Shown: piece by piece, positions 1 to 7,674 of the stretch
How positions within the stretch are numbered: the first letter of the stretch is position 1
How the letters are laid out: the number at the start of each line of letters is the position of its first letter
Source: Lentibacter algarum
GTDB lineage: Bacteria; Pseudomonadota; Alphaproteobacteria; Rhodobacterales; Rhodobacteraceae
NCBI RefSeq assembly: GCF_040580765.1
Contig: NZ_CP158687.1
Location: forward strand, 1,736,001-1,800,000
DNA: 64,000 bases
Direction of reading: 5' to 3'
Position numbers and translations under genes: made by a program
The notes under the pieces: model-generated
The model's input: only the letters and a program-made list of their open reading frames with translations
What the model was told of the DNA's origin: nothing
Databases searched by the model: none

Positions 1-1
1 T

Positions 2-415
2 GTACCGAGCTTCTTCACTGGTCACCTGATCGCACGCCATGGCGCGGAAAAGATCGTGGCACTTGGCCTGCTGATCCTCGCAGGTGCTGGCGCTGTGGCG
101 CTTATGGGCGTTGATCTGGAACATTTCTTTGTGGCGCTCATCCTCTTGGGCGTCGGCTGGAACTTCGGTTTCATTGGCGCAACCACCATGCTGGCAGGCA
201 GCCACGCGCCTCACGAAAGAGGACGCGTCCAAGGCATGAACGATCTGATCGTTTTTGGCGGGGTGTTTATGGCATCGCTGGCCTCGGGCGGGCTGATGAA
301 CTGCTCTGGCACATCGGCGCAAGCAGGTTGGGTCTCAGTCAATCTGGCGATGGCACCATTCTTGATGCTGGCAGGCGGTGCGCTGATCTGGCTGGTGTTG
401 CGGCCGAAAGATTAG
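2..415 (+). CDS. MFS transporter, C-terminal part (gene runs in from the left)
   Basis: The open frame enters from the left edge, so only about 137 C-terminal residues are present. They form alternating hydrophobic segments with a short basic loop (APHERGRVQG) typical of the MFS loop that contains a conserved Arg-Gly-rich motif. The segment following it (NDLIVFGGVFMASLASGG) fits a late MFS helix. The protein would be an inner-membrane secondary transporter; its substrate cannot be told from this fragment. The stop at 413-415 is followed five bases later by a hairpin at 420-444. Family assignment is moderately sure, function unknown. Confidence 0.75.
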   Translation, partial: VPSFFTGHLIARHGAEKIVALGLLILAGAGAVALMGVDLEHFFVALILLGVGWNFGFIGATTMLAGSHAPHERGRVQGMNDLIVFGGVFMASLASGGLMNCSGTSAQAGWVSVNLAMAPFLMLAGGALIWLVLRPKD

Positions 416-419
416 GTCT

Positions 420-444
420 CGAATTTTTGCTTCGCGAAAATTCG
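420..444 (+). terminator. hairpin directly after the MFS gene
   Basis: Arms 420-427 and 437-444 are perfectly complementary (CGAATTTT / AAAATTCG) and continue inward through a T-G wobble and two G-C pairs to a TTC loop. It begins five bases after the stop codon, so it probably ends the MFS transcript, although the T-rich stretch lies inside the stem rather than after it. Confidence 0.55.
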
Positions 445-450
445 ACCAAT

Positions 451-565
451 TGGGGGCTTCGCCCCCGAACACAGTTGTAAATGGGGGCTTTGCCCCCAGA
501 CGCAGTTGTAAATGGGGGCTTTGCCCCCAAACGCAGTTGTAAATGGGGGCTTTGCCCCCAAACCC
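451..565. repeat. tandem 31-bp repeat, four units, each with a GGGGGC-GCCCCC hairpin
   Basis: GGGGG starts at 452, 483, 514 and 545, an exact 31-base period. Each unit holds a hairpin of GGGGGC (or GGGGG) and GCCCCC/CCCCC around a CTT/TTT core, followed in the first three units by a spacer ending in CAGTTGTAA. The last unit is cut short and runs into a T-tract element read on the minus strand. Units 3 and 4 are identical through the hairpin; unit 1 differs at a few positions. It lies between two convergent genes, so it can act as a strong bidirectional terminator or as a substrate for slippage. Confidence 0.9.
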
Positions 566-592
566 CCAGGATATTTTCAGAAAGAAAAAGGC
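553..592 (-). terminator. T-tract / AAATATCC element (copy A) at a convergent junction
   Basis: Read on the minus strand, a run of T with one C (CTTTTTCTT) is followed by a short spacer, AAATATCC and then a G-run leading into the hairpin repeats. The same order of parts is found at 7590-7650 and 11138-11192, each time between the ends of two convergent genes. Probably a lineage-specific terminator block; the role is inferred. Confidence 0.5.
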
Positions 593-1369
593 CTACCAGC
601 GGTTTGTGAACGCAAGCCGTGCGAGGCGGAGTTGAGCGCGGAACGGGGCCAGCTCAAGCGTTCCGTTCAGCACGCGCTGTGGTTCGTTGAGGGCCAGTTT
701 GAGCAGAGGCTCTGACTGCCAGCCGGCCAGAAGAGCGCGGCGCGCCAGCTTGGGCAGAGGCTGCTTGCGGGCGGTTTTGAGTTTTGCGAGCCCTTCAGAG
801 GCGAGACGGACAATGGCGCCTTCCGAGGTCTCAGGCAGCGGGTGACGGTTTTGCCCAATCAGGGCTGGCACAGCCGTCAGCCACCCCGCCAGCGCCACAG
901 CTTTGAGGCCTTCATCAAGCTTTGGCGTGGTTTCTGTCCCCGCCAGCCCAAGGGCTGCGCGCATCAAAGCGCCTGTGGTGTTACTCAGATGGGTCCAAAG
1001 CGCCGCCTCATCTGCGAAAGCATCCGGGTAGATATCCCACCGCCGCGCCTCGACAAGGCTTTGAAGCGCAAGCGCCTGCTCGGGCGTCAGGTATTCTGAG
1101 AGCGGCGTCACAACCTCGTGGCGGCGCACAGCCCCGCCTGCGGCGATCTCGCCCAAGGCGTCATGCCACCATTGCAGGCGCATCTCCGCAATCATCGCCT
1201 CAGCCGTCACCCATGGTGCGCGCGCCACTTCGACATTGAAGGCATAGAGCACCAAGAGCTTTTCGCGCAGACCAAGCGGCGCAGCCATCGCAGCACGGAA
1301 GCGTGCGGGATCACCCTTGTGAACAATGCTGGCGCAGGCGGCAATATGATCTGTCTCTTGCGTGCTCAT
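593..1369 (-). CDS. squalene/phytoene synthase-like protein, NDUFAF6 type
   Basis: 258 residues of the squalene/phytoene synthase fold. The signature segment LYAFNVEVARAPW...EMRLQWWHDAL (about residues 41-72) matches the NDUFAF6 branch of the family, whose human member assists respiratory complex I assembly. The Asp-rich DXXXD motifs that bind magnesium and prenyl diphosphate in true synthases are not seen where they should be, so terpene synthesis is unlikely. Its ATG overlaps the cimA stop (ATGA), so it is translationally coupled as the last gene of cysS-cimA. A second complex I assembly-factor homologue lies at 44439-44792. Family sure; function inferred. Confidence 0.75.
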   Translation of the reverse strand: MSTQETDHIAACASIVHKGDPARFRAAMAAPLGLREKLLVLYAFNVEVARAPWVTAEAMIAEMRLQWWHDALGEIAAGGAVRRHEVVTPLSEYLTPEQALALQSLVEARRWDIYPDAFADEAALWTHLSNTTGALMRAALGLAGTETTPKLDEGLKAVALAGWLTAVPALIGQNRHPLPETSEGAIVRLASEGLAKLKTARKQPLPKLARRALLAGWQSEPLLKLALNEPQRVLNGTLELAPFRAQLRLARLAFTNRW

Positions 1370-2973
1370 GTGCTCTGCAACAGCTTCCAGTTGATCGCAT
1401 CGAGAAGCGCATCAAAGCTCGCATCGACAATATTGGCCGAAACGCCCACCGTGCTCCAGCGCCGCCCCTCTGCGTCTTCACTGTCGATAATCACGCGCGT
1501 CACGGCCTCCGTACCGCCTTGGGTGATGCGCACCTTAAAGTCGACAAGCCGCATATCAGCGATCACTTCACCGTAACGGCCCAAGTCCTTCGCCAGCGCT
1601 TTGGCGAGCGCATTGACTGGCCCACGGTCAGAGCCTGTTTCATCCATGCTTTCGCTCACTGAAAGGCGCTTTTCGCCATCAACCTTGAGCACAACAACCG
1701 CCTCTGAAAGCGAGACTGTCTGGTTGTACTTGTTCTTGCGCCGCTCGATGCTCACGCGGTAGCGCTTCACTTCAAAGAACTCGGGCATTTGCCCCAGCGC
1801 GCGCCGCGCCAAAAGCTCAAAACTCGCCTGAGCGCTGTCATAGGTATAGCCCTCAGCTTCTCGCGCCTTGATCTGATCAAGGATCAGCCCCAGCGCTGGA
1901 TCGTCTTTTTTGACTTTGATACCAGCATCTTCCAGACGCTTTCTCAAGTTGCTTTGGCCCGCCTGATTGGACATCGGAATGATGCGCGCGTTGCCTACAC
2001 TCTCAGGCACAATGTGCTCATAGGTGCTCGGATCTTTCAAAATGGCGCTGGCATGCAGCCCCGCTTTATGGGCAAAAGCGCTCGCCCCGACATAGGCCGC
2101 TTGGCGCATCGGGACACGGTTCAGAATATCGTCAAGCTTACGGCTCACTGTGGTCAGCCTCGCCAGCGTCTCAAGGCTCACACCTGTCTCAAACTGGCTC
2201 GCATAAGGCTCCTTGAGCAAGAGCGTCGGAATGAGCGTGGTGAGGTTCGCATTGCCACAGCGCTCGCCGAGGCCGTTGAGTGTCCCCTGCACCTGCCGCG
2301 CACCCGCGTCGATCGCGGCCAAAGAGCAGGCCACCGCATTTTCTGTATCGTTGTGGGTGTGAATACCGATCCTGTCGCCCGCGATCCCCGCATCAATTAC
2401 CGCCTTGGTGATCTGATAGACCTCATGGGGCAGCGTGCCGCCGTTGGTGTCACAAAGCACCCCCCAGCGTGCGCCAGCGTCATGTGCGGCCTTCAGGCAG
2501 GTGAGCGCATAGGCAGGATTGGCCTTATAGCCGTCAAAGAAGTGTTCGGCATCAAACAAGGCCTCACGGCCTTGGGCCACAACATAAGCAATAGAGGCAC
2601 GGATGTTCTCGACATTCTCCTCAAGGCCAATGCCAAGAGCCGTCTCCACATGAAAGTCATGGGTCTTGCCCACAAGGCAAACATGCTTTGTGCCCGCGTT
2701 CATGACCTCAGCGAGCACATCGTCGTTCTCGGCAGAGCGCCCTGCCCGCTTGGTCATGCCAAAGGCGGTGAAGCGCGCCCGCGTCTTGGGCGCTTCGTTG
2801 AAGAAGTCACTGTCCGTCGGGTTTGCCCCGGGCCAGCCACCTTCAATATAATCCACCCCCAGCTCATCCAGCATCGCAGCTATGCGGTGCTTCTCGGGCG
2901 TGGAGAATTGCACGCCTTGGGTCTGCTGGCCGTCACGCAGCGTTGTGTCGTAGATGTAGAGGCGCTCAGTCAT
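1366..2973 (-). CDS. cimA: (R)-citramalate synthase
   Basis: A 535-residue DRE-TIM metallolyase that condenses pyruvate and acetyl-CoA to citramalate, the entry to isoleucine synthesis that bypasses threonine. The N-terminal DTTLRDGQQ motif (residues 9-17), the HTHND metal-binding motif in the barrel and a C-terminal regulatory LeuA-like domain are visible. The length and the 'TERLYIYDTTLRDGQQ' opening fit CimA rather than 2-isopropylmalate synthase. The start at 2973 is chosen because GGGAG lies about nine bases upstream; an ATG at 2997 has no such site. It sits 40 bp after cysS and overlaps the next gene by ATGA. The C-terminal domain suggests isoleucine feedback, as known for the family. 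Confidence 0.92.
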   Translation of the reverse strand: MTERLYIYDTTLRDGQQTQGVQFSTPEKHRIAAMLDELGVDYIEGGWPGANPTDSDFFNEAPKTRARFTAFGMTKRAGRSAENDDVLAEVMNAGTKHVCLVGKTHDFHVETALGIGLEENVENIRASIAYVVAQGREALFDAEHFFDGYKANPAYALTCLKAAHDAGARWGVLCDTNGGTLPHEVYQITKAVIDAGIAGDRIGIHTHNDTENAVACSLAAIDAGARQVQGTLNGLGERCGNANLTTLIPTLLLKEPYASQFETGVSLETLARLTTVSRKLDDILNRVPMRQAAYVGASAFAHKAGLHASAILKDPSTYEHIVPESVGNARIIPMSNQAGQSNLRKRLEDAGIKVKKDDPALGLILDQIKAREAEGYTYDSAQASFELLARRALGQMPEFFEVKRYRVSIERRKNKYNQTVSLSEAVVVLKVDGEKRLSVSESMDETGSDRGPVNALAKALAKDLGRYGEVIADMRLVDFKVRITQGGTEAVTRVIIDSEDAEGRRWSTVGVSANIVDASFDALLDAINWKLLQST

Positions 2974-3013
2974 GAGGTGCTCCCGTCTGGGCGGCATGGG
3001 GTGTATGGCACTC

Positions 3014-4375
3014 TCATGTCAGCTCCTCCAGTTTGGACAGATCAAACCCAGCGCTTGGAACAAGCTCAACACCTTCTTTGCTCATCCGCACTTCAAGGCC
3101 AGCTTCAACGAAAGCAGCCTTCAAGCGATCGACATCAGAGAAGTCTTTGGTTTGCATAGCAGTTTGGCGTGCCTCAAAAAGCATGGCCTCATAGGCTGAC
3201 ATGTCCTGTCCCTTCGCCCAAGCGCCCATATCGTCGTTCAAAAGCCCAATCATCTCTGCAGACGCCTTGAGTGCGCCCACCTCTCCTGCTGTGGCCAGCC
3301 TGTGCAGCTCGGCAATTGCGCCAGCGGTATTTAGATCATCAGCCAACGAAGCCAGCAAAGCGTTAGATACATCGCCTGTTTCCACGCCCTGTATCATCCC
3401 GCGCCACTTGCGCAAAGTCGCCTCGGCCTCTTCCCGCTTCTTCTCCGTCCAGTCCATCGGCTTACGATAATGCGTGGAGAGAAACACAAACCTGATCACT
3501 TCCCCCGGAACACCCTGCGCAAGCAAGTCCCGCACGGTAAAGAAGTTCCCCAAGCTCTTGGACATCTTCTTGCCCTCGACCTGCAACATCTCGTTGTGCA
3601 TCCAGACTTTCGCCATCTCGCTGGTGTCATTGGCACAGCAGCTCTGGGCAATCTCGTCTTCGTGGTGCGGAAACTGCAAGTCCAGCCCGCCGCCGTGGAT
3701 ATCAAACGTATCGCCGAGCAGTGCCTTGGCCATCGCGGAGCATTCAATATGCCAGCCTGGACGCCCACGGCCCCAAGGCGACTCCCACCCAGGTTGATCC
3801 TCGCTTGAAGGCTTCCACAGAACGAAGTCCATCGGGTCTTCCTTGTAAGGTGCCACTTCCACACGCGCCCCCGCGATCATATCGTCCACATCCCGCCCCG
3901 ACAGAGCGCCATAGTTCTCATAAGAGCGCACCCGAAACAGCGCATGGCCCTCGGCGGCATAGGCATGGCCCTTTTCAATCAGCGCCTCGATCATCGCGAT
4001 CATCTCGGCAATATACCCCGTCGCGCGGGGCATGGCATTTGGCTCCAGCGCGCCGACAGCGGCCATATCTTCAAGATACCAGCCAATCGTCTCTTCGGTG
4101 ATCTCGCCAATCGTGCGGCCTGTATCTGCGGCCTTCGCGTTGATCTTGTCGTCCACATCCGTGAAATTGCGCACATAGGTCACGTGCTCGGCCCCATAGA
4201 CATGGCGCAGAAGCCGATAAAGCATATCAAACACAATCACAGGACGCGCATTGCCGATATGGGCACGGTCATAGACTGTTGGCCCACAGACATACATGCG
4301 CACATCCTCCGCGCGGATCGGCTCAAAAGCCTCCTTCTTGCGCGACTTCGTGTTGTATAGCTTGATCTCGGTCAT
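3014..4375 (-). CDS. cysS: cysteinyl-tRNA synthetase
   Basis: A 453-residue class I aminoacyl-tRNA synthetase, close to the usual length. Visible are Cys30 in MYVCGPTVY (zinc site), the HIGN signature at residues 39-42, the [14 protein letters not shown] segment that binds zinc and amino acid, and KMSKS in the second half. It charges tRNA-Cys in the cytosol. GAGGG six bases before the ATG supports the start. It is the first gene of a leftward operon with cimA and the NDUFAF6-like gene; the 260-bp gap on its right is a divergent promoter region shared with the aminotransferase. Confidence 0.97.
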   Translation of the reverse strand: MTEIKLYNTKSRKKEAFEPIRAEDVRMYVCGPTVYDRAHIGNARPVIVFDMLYRLLRHVYGAEHVTYVRNFTDVDDKINAKAADTGRTIGEITEETIGWYLEDMAAVGALEPNAMPRATGYIAEMIAMIEALIEKGHAYAAEGHALFRVRSYENYGALSGRDVDDMIAGARVEVAPYKEDPMDFVLWKPSSEDQPGWESPWGRGRPGWHIECSAMAKALLGDTFDIHGGGLDLQFPHHEDEIAQSCCANDTSEMAKVWMHNEMLQVEGKKMSKSLGNFFTVRDLLAQGVPGEVIRFVFLSTHYRKPMDWTEKKREEAEATLRKWRGMIQGVETGDVSNALLASLADDLNTAGAIAELHRLATAGEVGALKASAEMIGLLNDDMGAWAKGQDMSAYEAMLFEARQTAMQTKDFSDVDRLKAAFVEAGLEVRMSKEGVELVPSAGFDLSKLEELT

Positions 4376-4635
4376 GGTCGGCCCTCATACGCGCAAATGC
4401 GCTCTTCTGGCGGGCTTAACAACTTACACAATGAGATGGAATAAGAAGAACGGCCCGCCTGATCTCTCAGCAGGTAATGATGCAACAAATAATGCAAATC
4501 TCTCTTCTCATGAGGAAAGCGATAGCCGATCAAAGCCCCCCTGCCAAGAAAAACCGCCACCCCGAGTTGACATTGCGCCTTGAAGCAAGGCCCATGGGCC
4601 CACTTGAGACTCACCCAAACTGCTGCGAGGCCCCC

Positions 4636-5805
4636 ATGCGCTTGTCCAACACCATCACAACCATCACAGGCGGCGGCTCAGACGGCTGGGACCTCTTCAT
4701 CAAAGCCCGCAAGATGATCTCTGAGGGCCATGATATCACCGAGCTGACCATTGGCGAGCATGACATCAAGACAGACACACGCATCCTTGAGGCGATGCAC
4801 ACCGCCGCATTGGGCGGTGCCACAGGCTATGCCATGGTTCCGGGCATTGATGATCTGCGCAACACCGTGGCCACGCGGCTCGCTGCGCGCACAGGCGTCC
4901 CGACAACCCTCGACAATGTGCTGATCACAGCGGGCGGGCAAGCCGCGCTCTTCGCCGCCTTCCGTGCAGCTCTCGATGAAGGCGACACAGCGCTCTACAT
5001 CAACCCCTATTATGCCACCTACCCAGGCACGATCCGCTCCGTCGGCGGTGTGCCAAAGGCGGTCACAGCCGAAGCAGACAACGGCTTCCTACCCACGTTC
5101 GAAGCGCTCGATGCTGCCGCCGCAGGTGCCAAAGCCCTGCTCATCAATTCGCCCAACAACCCCACAGGCGCAGTCTATGGGCGTGACACGCTTGAAGCCA
5201 TCGCCGCCGTAGCCATTAAGCACGACCTCATCGTAATTTCCGACGAAGTCTATGACACGCAGGTCTGGGAGGGCGAGCATATCTCGATCCGCTCCCTTGA
5301 GGGCATGAACGAGCGCACCTTTGTGGTCGGTTCCATGTCCAAAAGCCACGCTATGACTGGCTCCCGTGTTGGTTGGCTCGTCGGGCCAGACGAGGCCATG
5401 AGCCATGTGCTCAACCTTTTGACAAATACAAACTACGGCGTCGCAGGCTTCACACAGCGTGCCGCTCTCTTCGCACTCGGCCTCGGCGAGGCCTTTGAAG
5501 ACGAGATCGGCGCCCCCTTCCAACGCCGCCGCGCCCTTGCGCAAAAGGCGCTTGAGGGCCAGAATGCGATCCGCCTCTCCCAACCCTCGGGTGCGATGTA
5601 TCTCATGCTCGATATTCGCGCGACGGGCCTTTCAGGCGATGACTTCGCAGACAAGCTTTTGATGGAGCGTCACATCGCAGTGATGCCAGGTGAAAGCTTT
5701 GGGGACGCCGCCGCAGGCCATGTACGTATCGCCATGACAATCCCCGATGCGCCCTTTGAAGCAGCGATCAAAGAGATCGCTGCGTTTGCGGCGAACCTCG
5801 CTTAA
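4636..5805 (+). CDS. PLP-dependent class I/II aminotransferase
   Basis: 389 residues from the ATG at 4636, which has GCGAGG five bases upstream; the open frame runs further up to 4477 but without family-like sequence. Fold type I features are clear: NSPNNPTGAV near residue 171, SDEVYD near 202, the Schiff-base Lys236 in SMSKSHAMTGSRVGW, and a C-terminal arginine in HVRIAMT. The N-terminal part resembles arginine:pyruvate-type transaminases, but substrate cannot be read from sequence. It is monocistronic as far as seen, with a divergent neighbour (cysS) and a long structured leader before the next gene. Family sure, substrate open. Confidence 0.85.
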   Translation: MRLSNTITTITGGGSDGWDLFIKARKMISEGHDITELTIGEHDIKTDTRILEAMHTAALGGATGYAMVPGIDDLRNTVATRLAARTGVPTTLDNVLITAGGQAALFAAFRAALDEGDTALYINPYYATYPGTIRSVGGVPKAVTAEADNGFLPTFEALDAAAAGAKALLINSPNNPTGAVYGRDTLEAIAAVAIKHDLIVISDEVYDTQVWEGEHISIRSLEGMNERTFVVGSMSKSHAMTGSRVGWLVGPDEAMSHVLNLLTNTNYGVAGFTQRAALFALGLGEAFEDEIGAPFQRRRALAQKALEGQNAIRLSQPSGAMYLMLDIRATGLSGDDFADKLLMERHIAVMPGESFGDAAAGHVRIAMTIPDAPFEAAIKEIAAFAANLA

Positions 5806-5900
5806 GACCCACGTTCCAAAAACGACAGAATGTCGCACTCAAGACAGAATCGCGCCTTCTAAAACCTCCTAATCAGAGCATAGTCTTTGAGAGGCGCGCC

Positions 5901-5993
5901 ATGCAGGCTCCGTTTTGCACAATCACACTTGTTATCCGCACCATTGGTGCGGAGCGTGGTCGCGCGGCCCGTGGCGGTCCGTTCCGCGTTTGA
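5901..5993 (+). CDS. possible 30-residue leader peptide before the MttB-family gene
   Basis: ATG at 5901 is preceded by GAGAGG at 5889-5894 with a six-base spacer, as good as the sites of real genes here. The frame runs 30 codons (MQAPFCTITLVIRTIGAERG, then RAARGGPFRV) to TGA at 5991-5993. That stop lies inside a hairpin (5988-5994 with 6001-6007), and the last codons contain 5974-5980, which can pair with the ribosome binding site of the next gene. This is the layout of a translational leader. No similar peptide is known to me; it could still be a chance frame. Confidence 0.45.
   Translation: MQAPFCTITLVIRTIGAERGRAARGGPFRV
5935..5953. promoter_or_regulatory. perfect inverted repeat in the mttB leader
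   Basis: TCCGCACCATTGGTGCGGA: 8-bp arms around ATT (9 bp if the DNA palindrome is counted). In DNA it could be an operator; in RNA it forms a tight hairpin inside the 30-codon leader frame. It is 84 bp upstream of the mttB-family start. Confidence 0.5.
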
Positions 5994-6032
5994 TTTCATC
6001 ATCAAACACGTAACACCGCCCAAAAGGACCGC
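5973..6032 (+). promoter_or_regulatory. alternative stems controlling access to the mttB ribosome binding site
   Basis: GGCGGT at 5973-5978 can pair with ACCGCC at 6015-6020, enclosing a second hairpin GTTTGAT (5988-5994) / ATCAAAC (6001-6007). Alternatively GCGGTCC at 5974-5980 can pair with GGACCGC at 6026-6032, which includes the AAGGA of the mttB site. The two pairings exclude each other, so one state exposes and the other hides the ribosome binding site. A ribosome stopped at the leader-ORF TGA would cover the shared arm. The pairing is seen in sequence; the switching is inferred. Confidence 0.5.
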
Positions 6033-6036
6033 ATTC

Positions 6037-7587
6037 ATGACCGACCAAACACCCATCAAAACATCCGCACGTTCTGGAGGCCGCAATGCCCGTCGCGCGG
6101 CCCGCGCAGCACCCCTCGATGCCGCCACCCGCCCGATCCGCGCAGGCATGGAAGGCGGGCGCTACAAGCCCCTGACGGATGCCGATGTGCTCAAAATCCA
6201 CGAGGCCGCTCTCGAAGCGCTCGAAACAATCGGCCTCTGCGATGCGCCGCCCTCTGGTGTCGAAATTCTGACAGGCGCAGGCGCAATCCTCGGCGACGAC
6301 GGGCGCATCCGCTTCCCCCGCGCGCTGGTGGAAGACATGCTCGCCAAAGCCGCGACCTCCATCACACTCTTTGGCCGCGAGCCAGCCCATGACCTGCTGC
6401 TTGAGGGGGCCCGCGTCCACTACGGCACGGCAGGCGCTGCGGTGAATATGGTCGAACCTGACGGGCGCACTTACCGCCACAGCACCGTGCAAGATCTGCA
6501 TGACGCGGCCCGTATCGCCCATGAACTCGACAATGTGCATTTCATCCAGCGTCCGATGGTATGCCGCGACATCACCGACAACCGTGAGATGGATCTGAAC
6601 ACCATCTACGCTTGCTGCGCTGGCTCGACAAAACACATCGGAACCTCCTTCACAGAGCCGTCCTTTGTCCCCGATGCACTAGAAATGCTGCACATGATCG
6701 CAGGCGGCGAAAGCAACTGGCGCGCGCGCCCCTTCCTGAGCAATTCGAACTGCTTCGTTGTCCCGCCCATGAAATTCGCAACCGAAGCCTGTGAGGTCAT
6801 GGAAGCCTGCATCCGCGGCGGCATGCCCGTGCTTCTTCTGTCTGCGGGTATGGCGGGCGCGACAGCGCCAAGCACCATCGCTGGCGCGATTGTTCAAGCC
6901 ACAGCCGAGTGCCTCGCTGGCATCGTCTACGTCAACGCCATCGCCCCCGGCCATCCAGCCATTTTCGGCACATGGCCCTTCGGTCTTGATCTGCGCACAG
7001 GCGCTATGACCGTCGGATCAGGCGAACAGGCGCTTTTGTCTGCAGGCTGCGCCCAGATGCACAAGTTCTACGGCCTCCCCGGCGGGGCTGCTGGCGGCGC
7101 CTCAGATAGCAAACTCCCTGATATGCAAGCCGGCTGGGAGCAAATGTGTTCCAACGTCATGACAGGTCTGGCAGGCTGCAATATGGTCTATGAGGCCGCA
7201 GGCATGCACGCCTCCCTCCTTGGCTTCTGCCACGAAAGCCTCATCCTCGCGGATGATCTTATCGGTCAAGCCCAGCGCTGCGTGCGCGGTATCGAGGTCG
7301 ATGACGCCACTCTCGCCCTCGATCAAATGCGCGAAGTCTGTCTCGGTGGCCCGGGCCACTACCTCGGCACAGACGGCACGCTCTCGCGGATGCAAACTGA
7401 CCATGTTTACCCTACTTTGGGCGACAGAACCTCACCCAAGGAATGGGTTGAAAAGGACAAACCTGATCTGGTTGAAAAAGCCACCGCGCGCAAACACGAC
7501 ATCCTCTCGCGTCGCGCGCCCTCGGCCTTTGACCCAGCCACAGACGCCGCAATCCGCGCCCGATTCAACATCCACTTAACCGTCTAA
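6037..7587 (+). CDS. MttB-superfamily (trimethylamine methyltransferase family) protein
   Basis: 516 residues from the ATG at 6037, with AAAAGGA nine bases upstream; an in-frame TTG at 5887 is rejected because it would translate the structured leader. The Arg-rich N-terminus followed by RPGMEGG-like sequence (RAGMEGGRYKPL) is typical of alphaproteobacterial members. The frame has no internal TAG, so it is a non-pyrrolysine homologue; characterised members of that kind demethylate quaternary amines such as glycine betaine, passing methyl to a corrinoid protein. No corrinoid protein, reactivase or methyltransferase partner is next to it. Substrate is therefore open. Confidence 0.85.
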   Translation: MTDQTPIKTSARSGGRNARRAARAAPLDAATRPIRAGMEGGRYKPLTDADVLKIHEAALEALETIGLCDAPPSGVEILTGAGAILGDDGRIRFPRALVEDMLAKAATSITLFGREPAHDLLLEGARVHYGTAGAAVNMVEPDGRTYRHSTVQDLHDAARIAHELDNVHFIQRPMVCRDITDNREMDLNTIYACCAGSTKHIGTSFTEPSFVPDALEMLHMIAGGESNWRARPFLSNSNCFVVPPMKFATEACEVMEACIRGGMPVLLLSAGMAGATAPSTIAGAIVQATAECLAGIVYVNAIAPGHPAIFGTWPFGLDLRTGAMTVGSGEQALLSAGCAQMHKFYGLPGGAAGGASDSKLPDMQAGWEQMCSNVMTGLAGCNMVYEAAGMHASLLGFCHESLILADDLIGQAQRCVRGIEVDDATLALDQMREVCLGGPGHYLGTDGTLSRMQTDHVYPTLGDRTSPKEWVEKDKPDLVEKATARKHDILSRRAPSAFDPATDAAIRARFNIHLTV

Positions 7588-7589
7588 CT

Positions 7590-7650
7590 CATTCTTTTTG
7601 AGATAAATATCCCAGTAGCTGTGAGGGACCAGTCCCCAGCAGCTACTGGG
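7590..7650 (+). terminator. T-tract / AAATATCC element (copy B) with a long hairpin
   Basis: TTCTTTTTGAGAT then AAATATCC leads directly into an 11-bp perfect stem: CCCAGTAGCTG (7611-7621) with CAGCTACTGGG (7640-7650), whose loop can itself pair (GGGAC / GTCCC). It lies between the ends of the MttB-family gene and the convergent DUF3179 gene and probably terminates both. Confidence 0.65.
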
Positions 7651-7674
7651 GTGCGATAAAGCGGCGGCGCAAAC

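Noticed and set aside
1789..3159. 456-codon open frame on the plus strand
   Set aside because: It is antisense to cimA and the cysS end, has no family-like sequence and no ribosome binding site; a shadow of a G+C-rich gene.
4567..4572. TTGACA as a -35 box for the aminotransferase
   Set aside because: No acceptable -10 hexamer 16-18 bases downstream.
5889..6036. SAM-II or SAM/SAH riboswitch
   Set aside because: The conserved core sequences of those classes are missing; the alternative stems are described as a new candidate instead.
6037..7587. pyrrolysine-containing trimethylamine methyltransferase
   Set aside because: The frame has no internal TAG codon.
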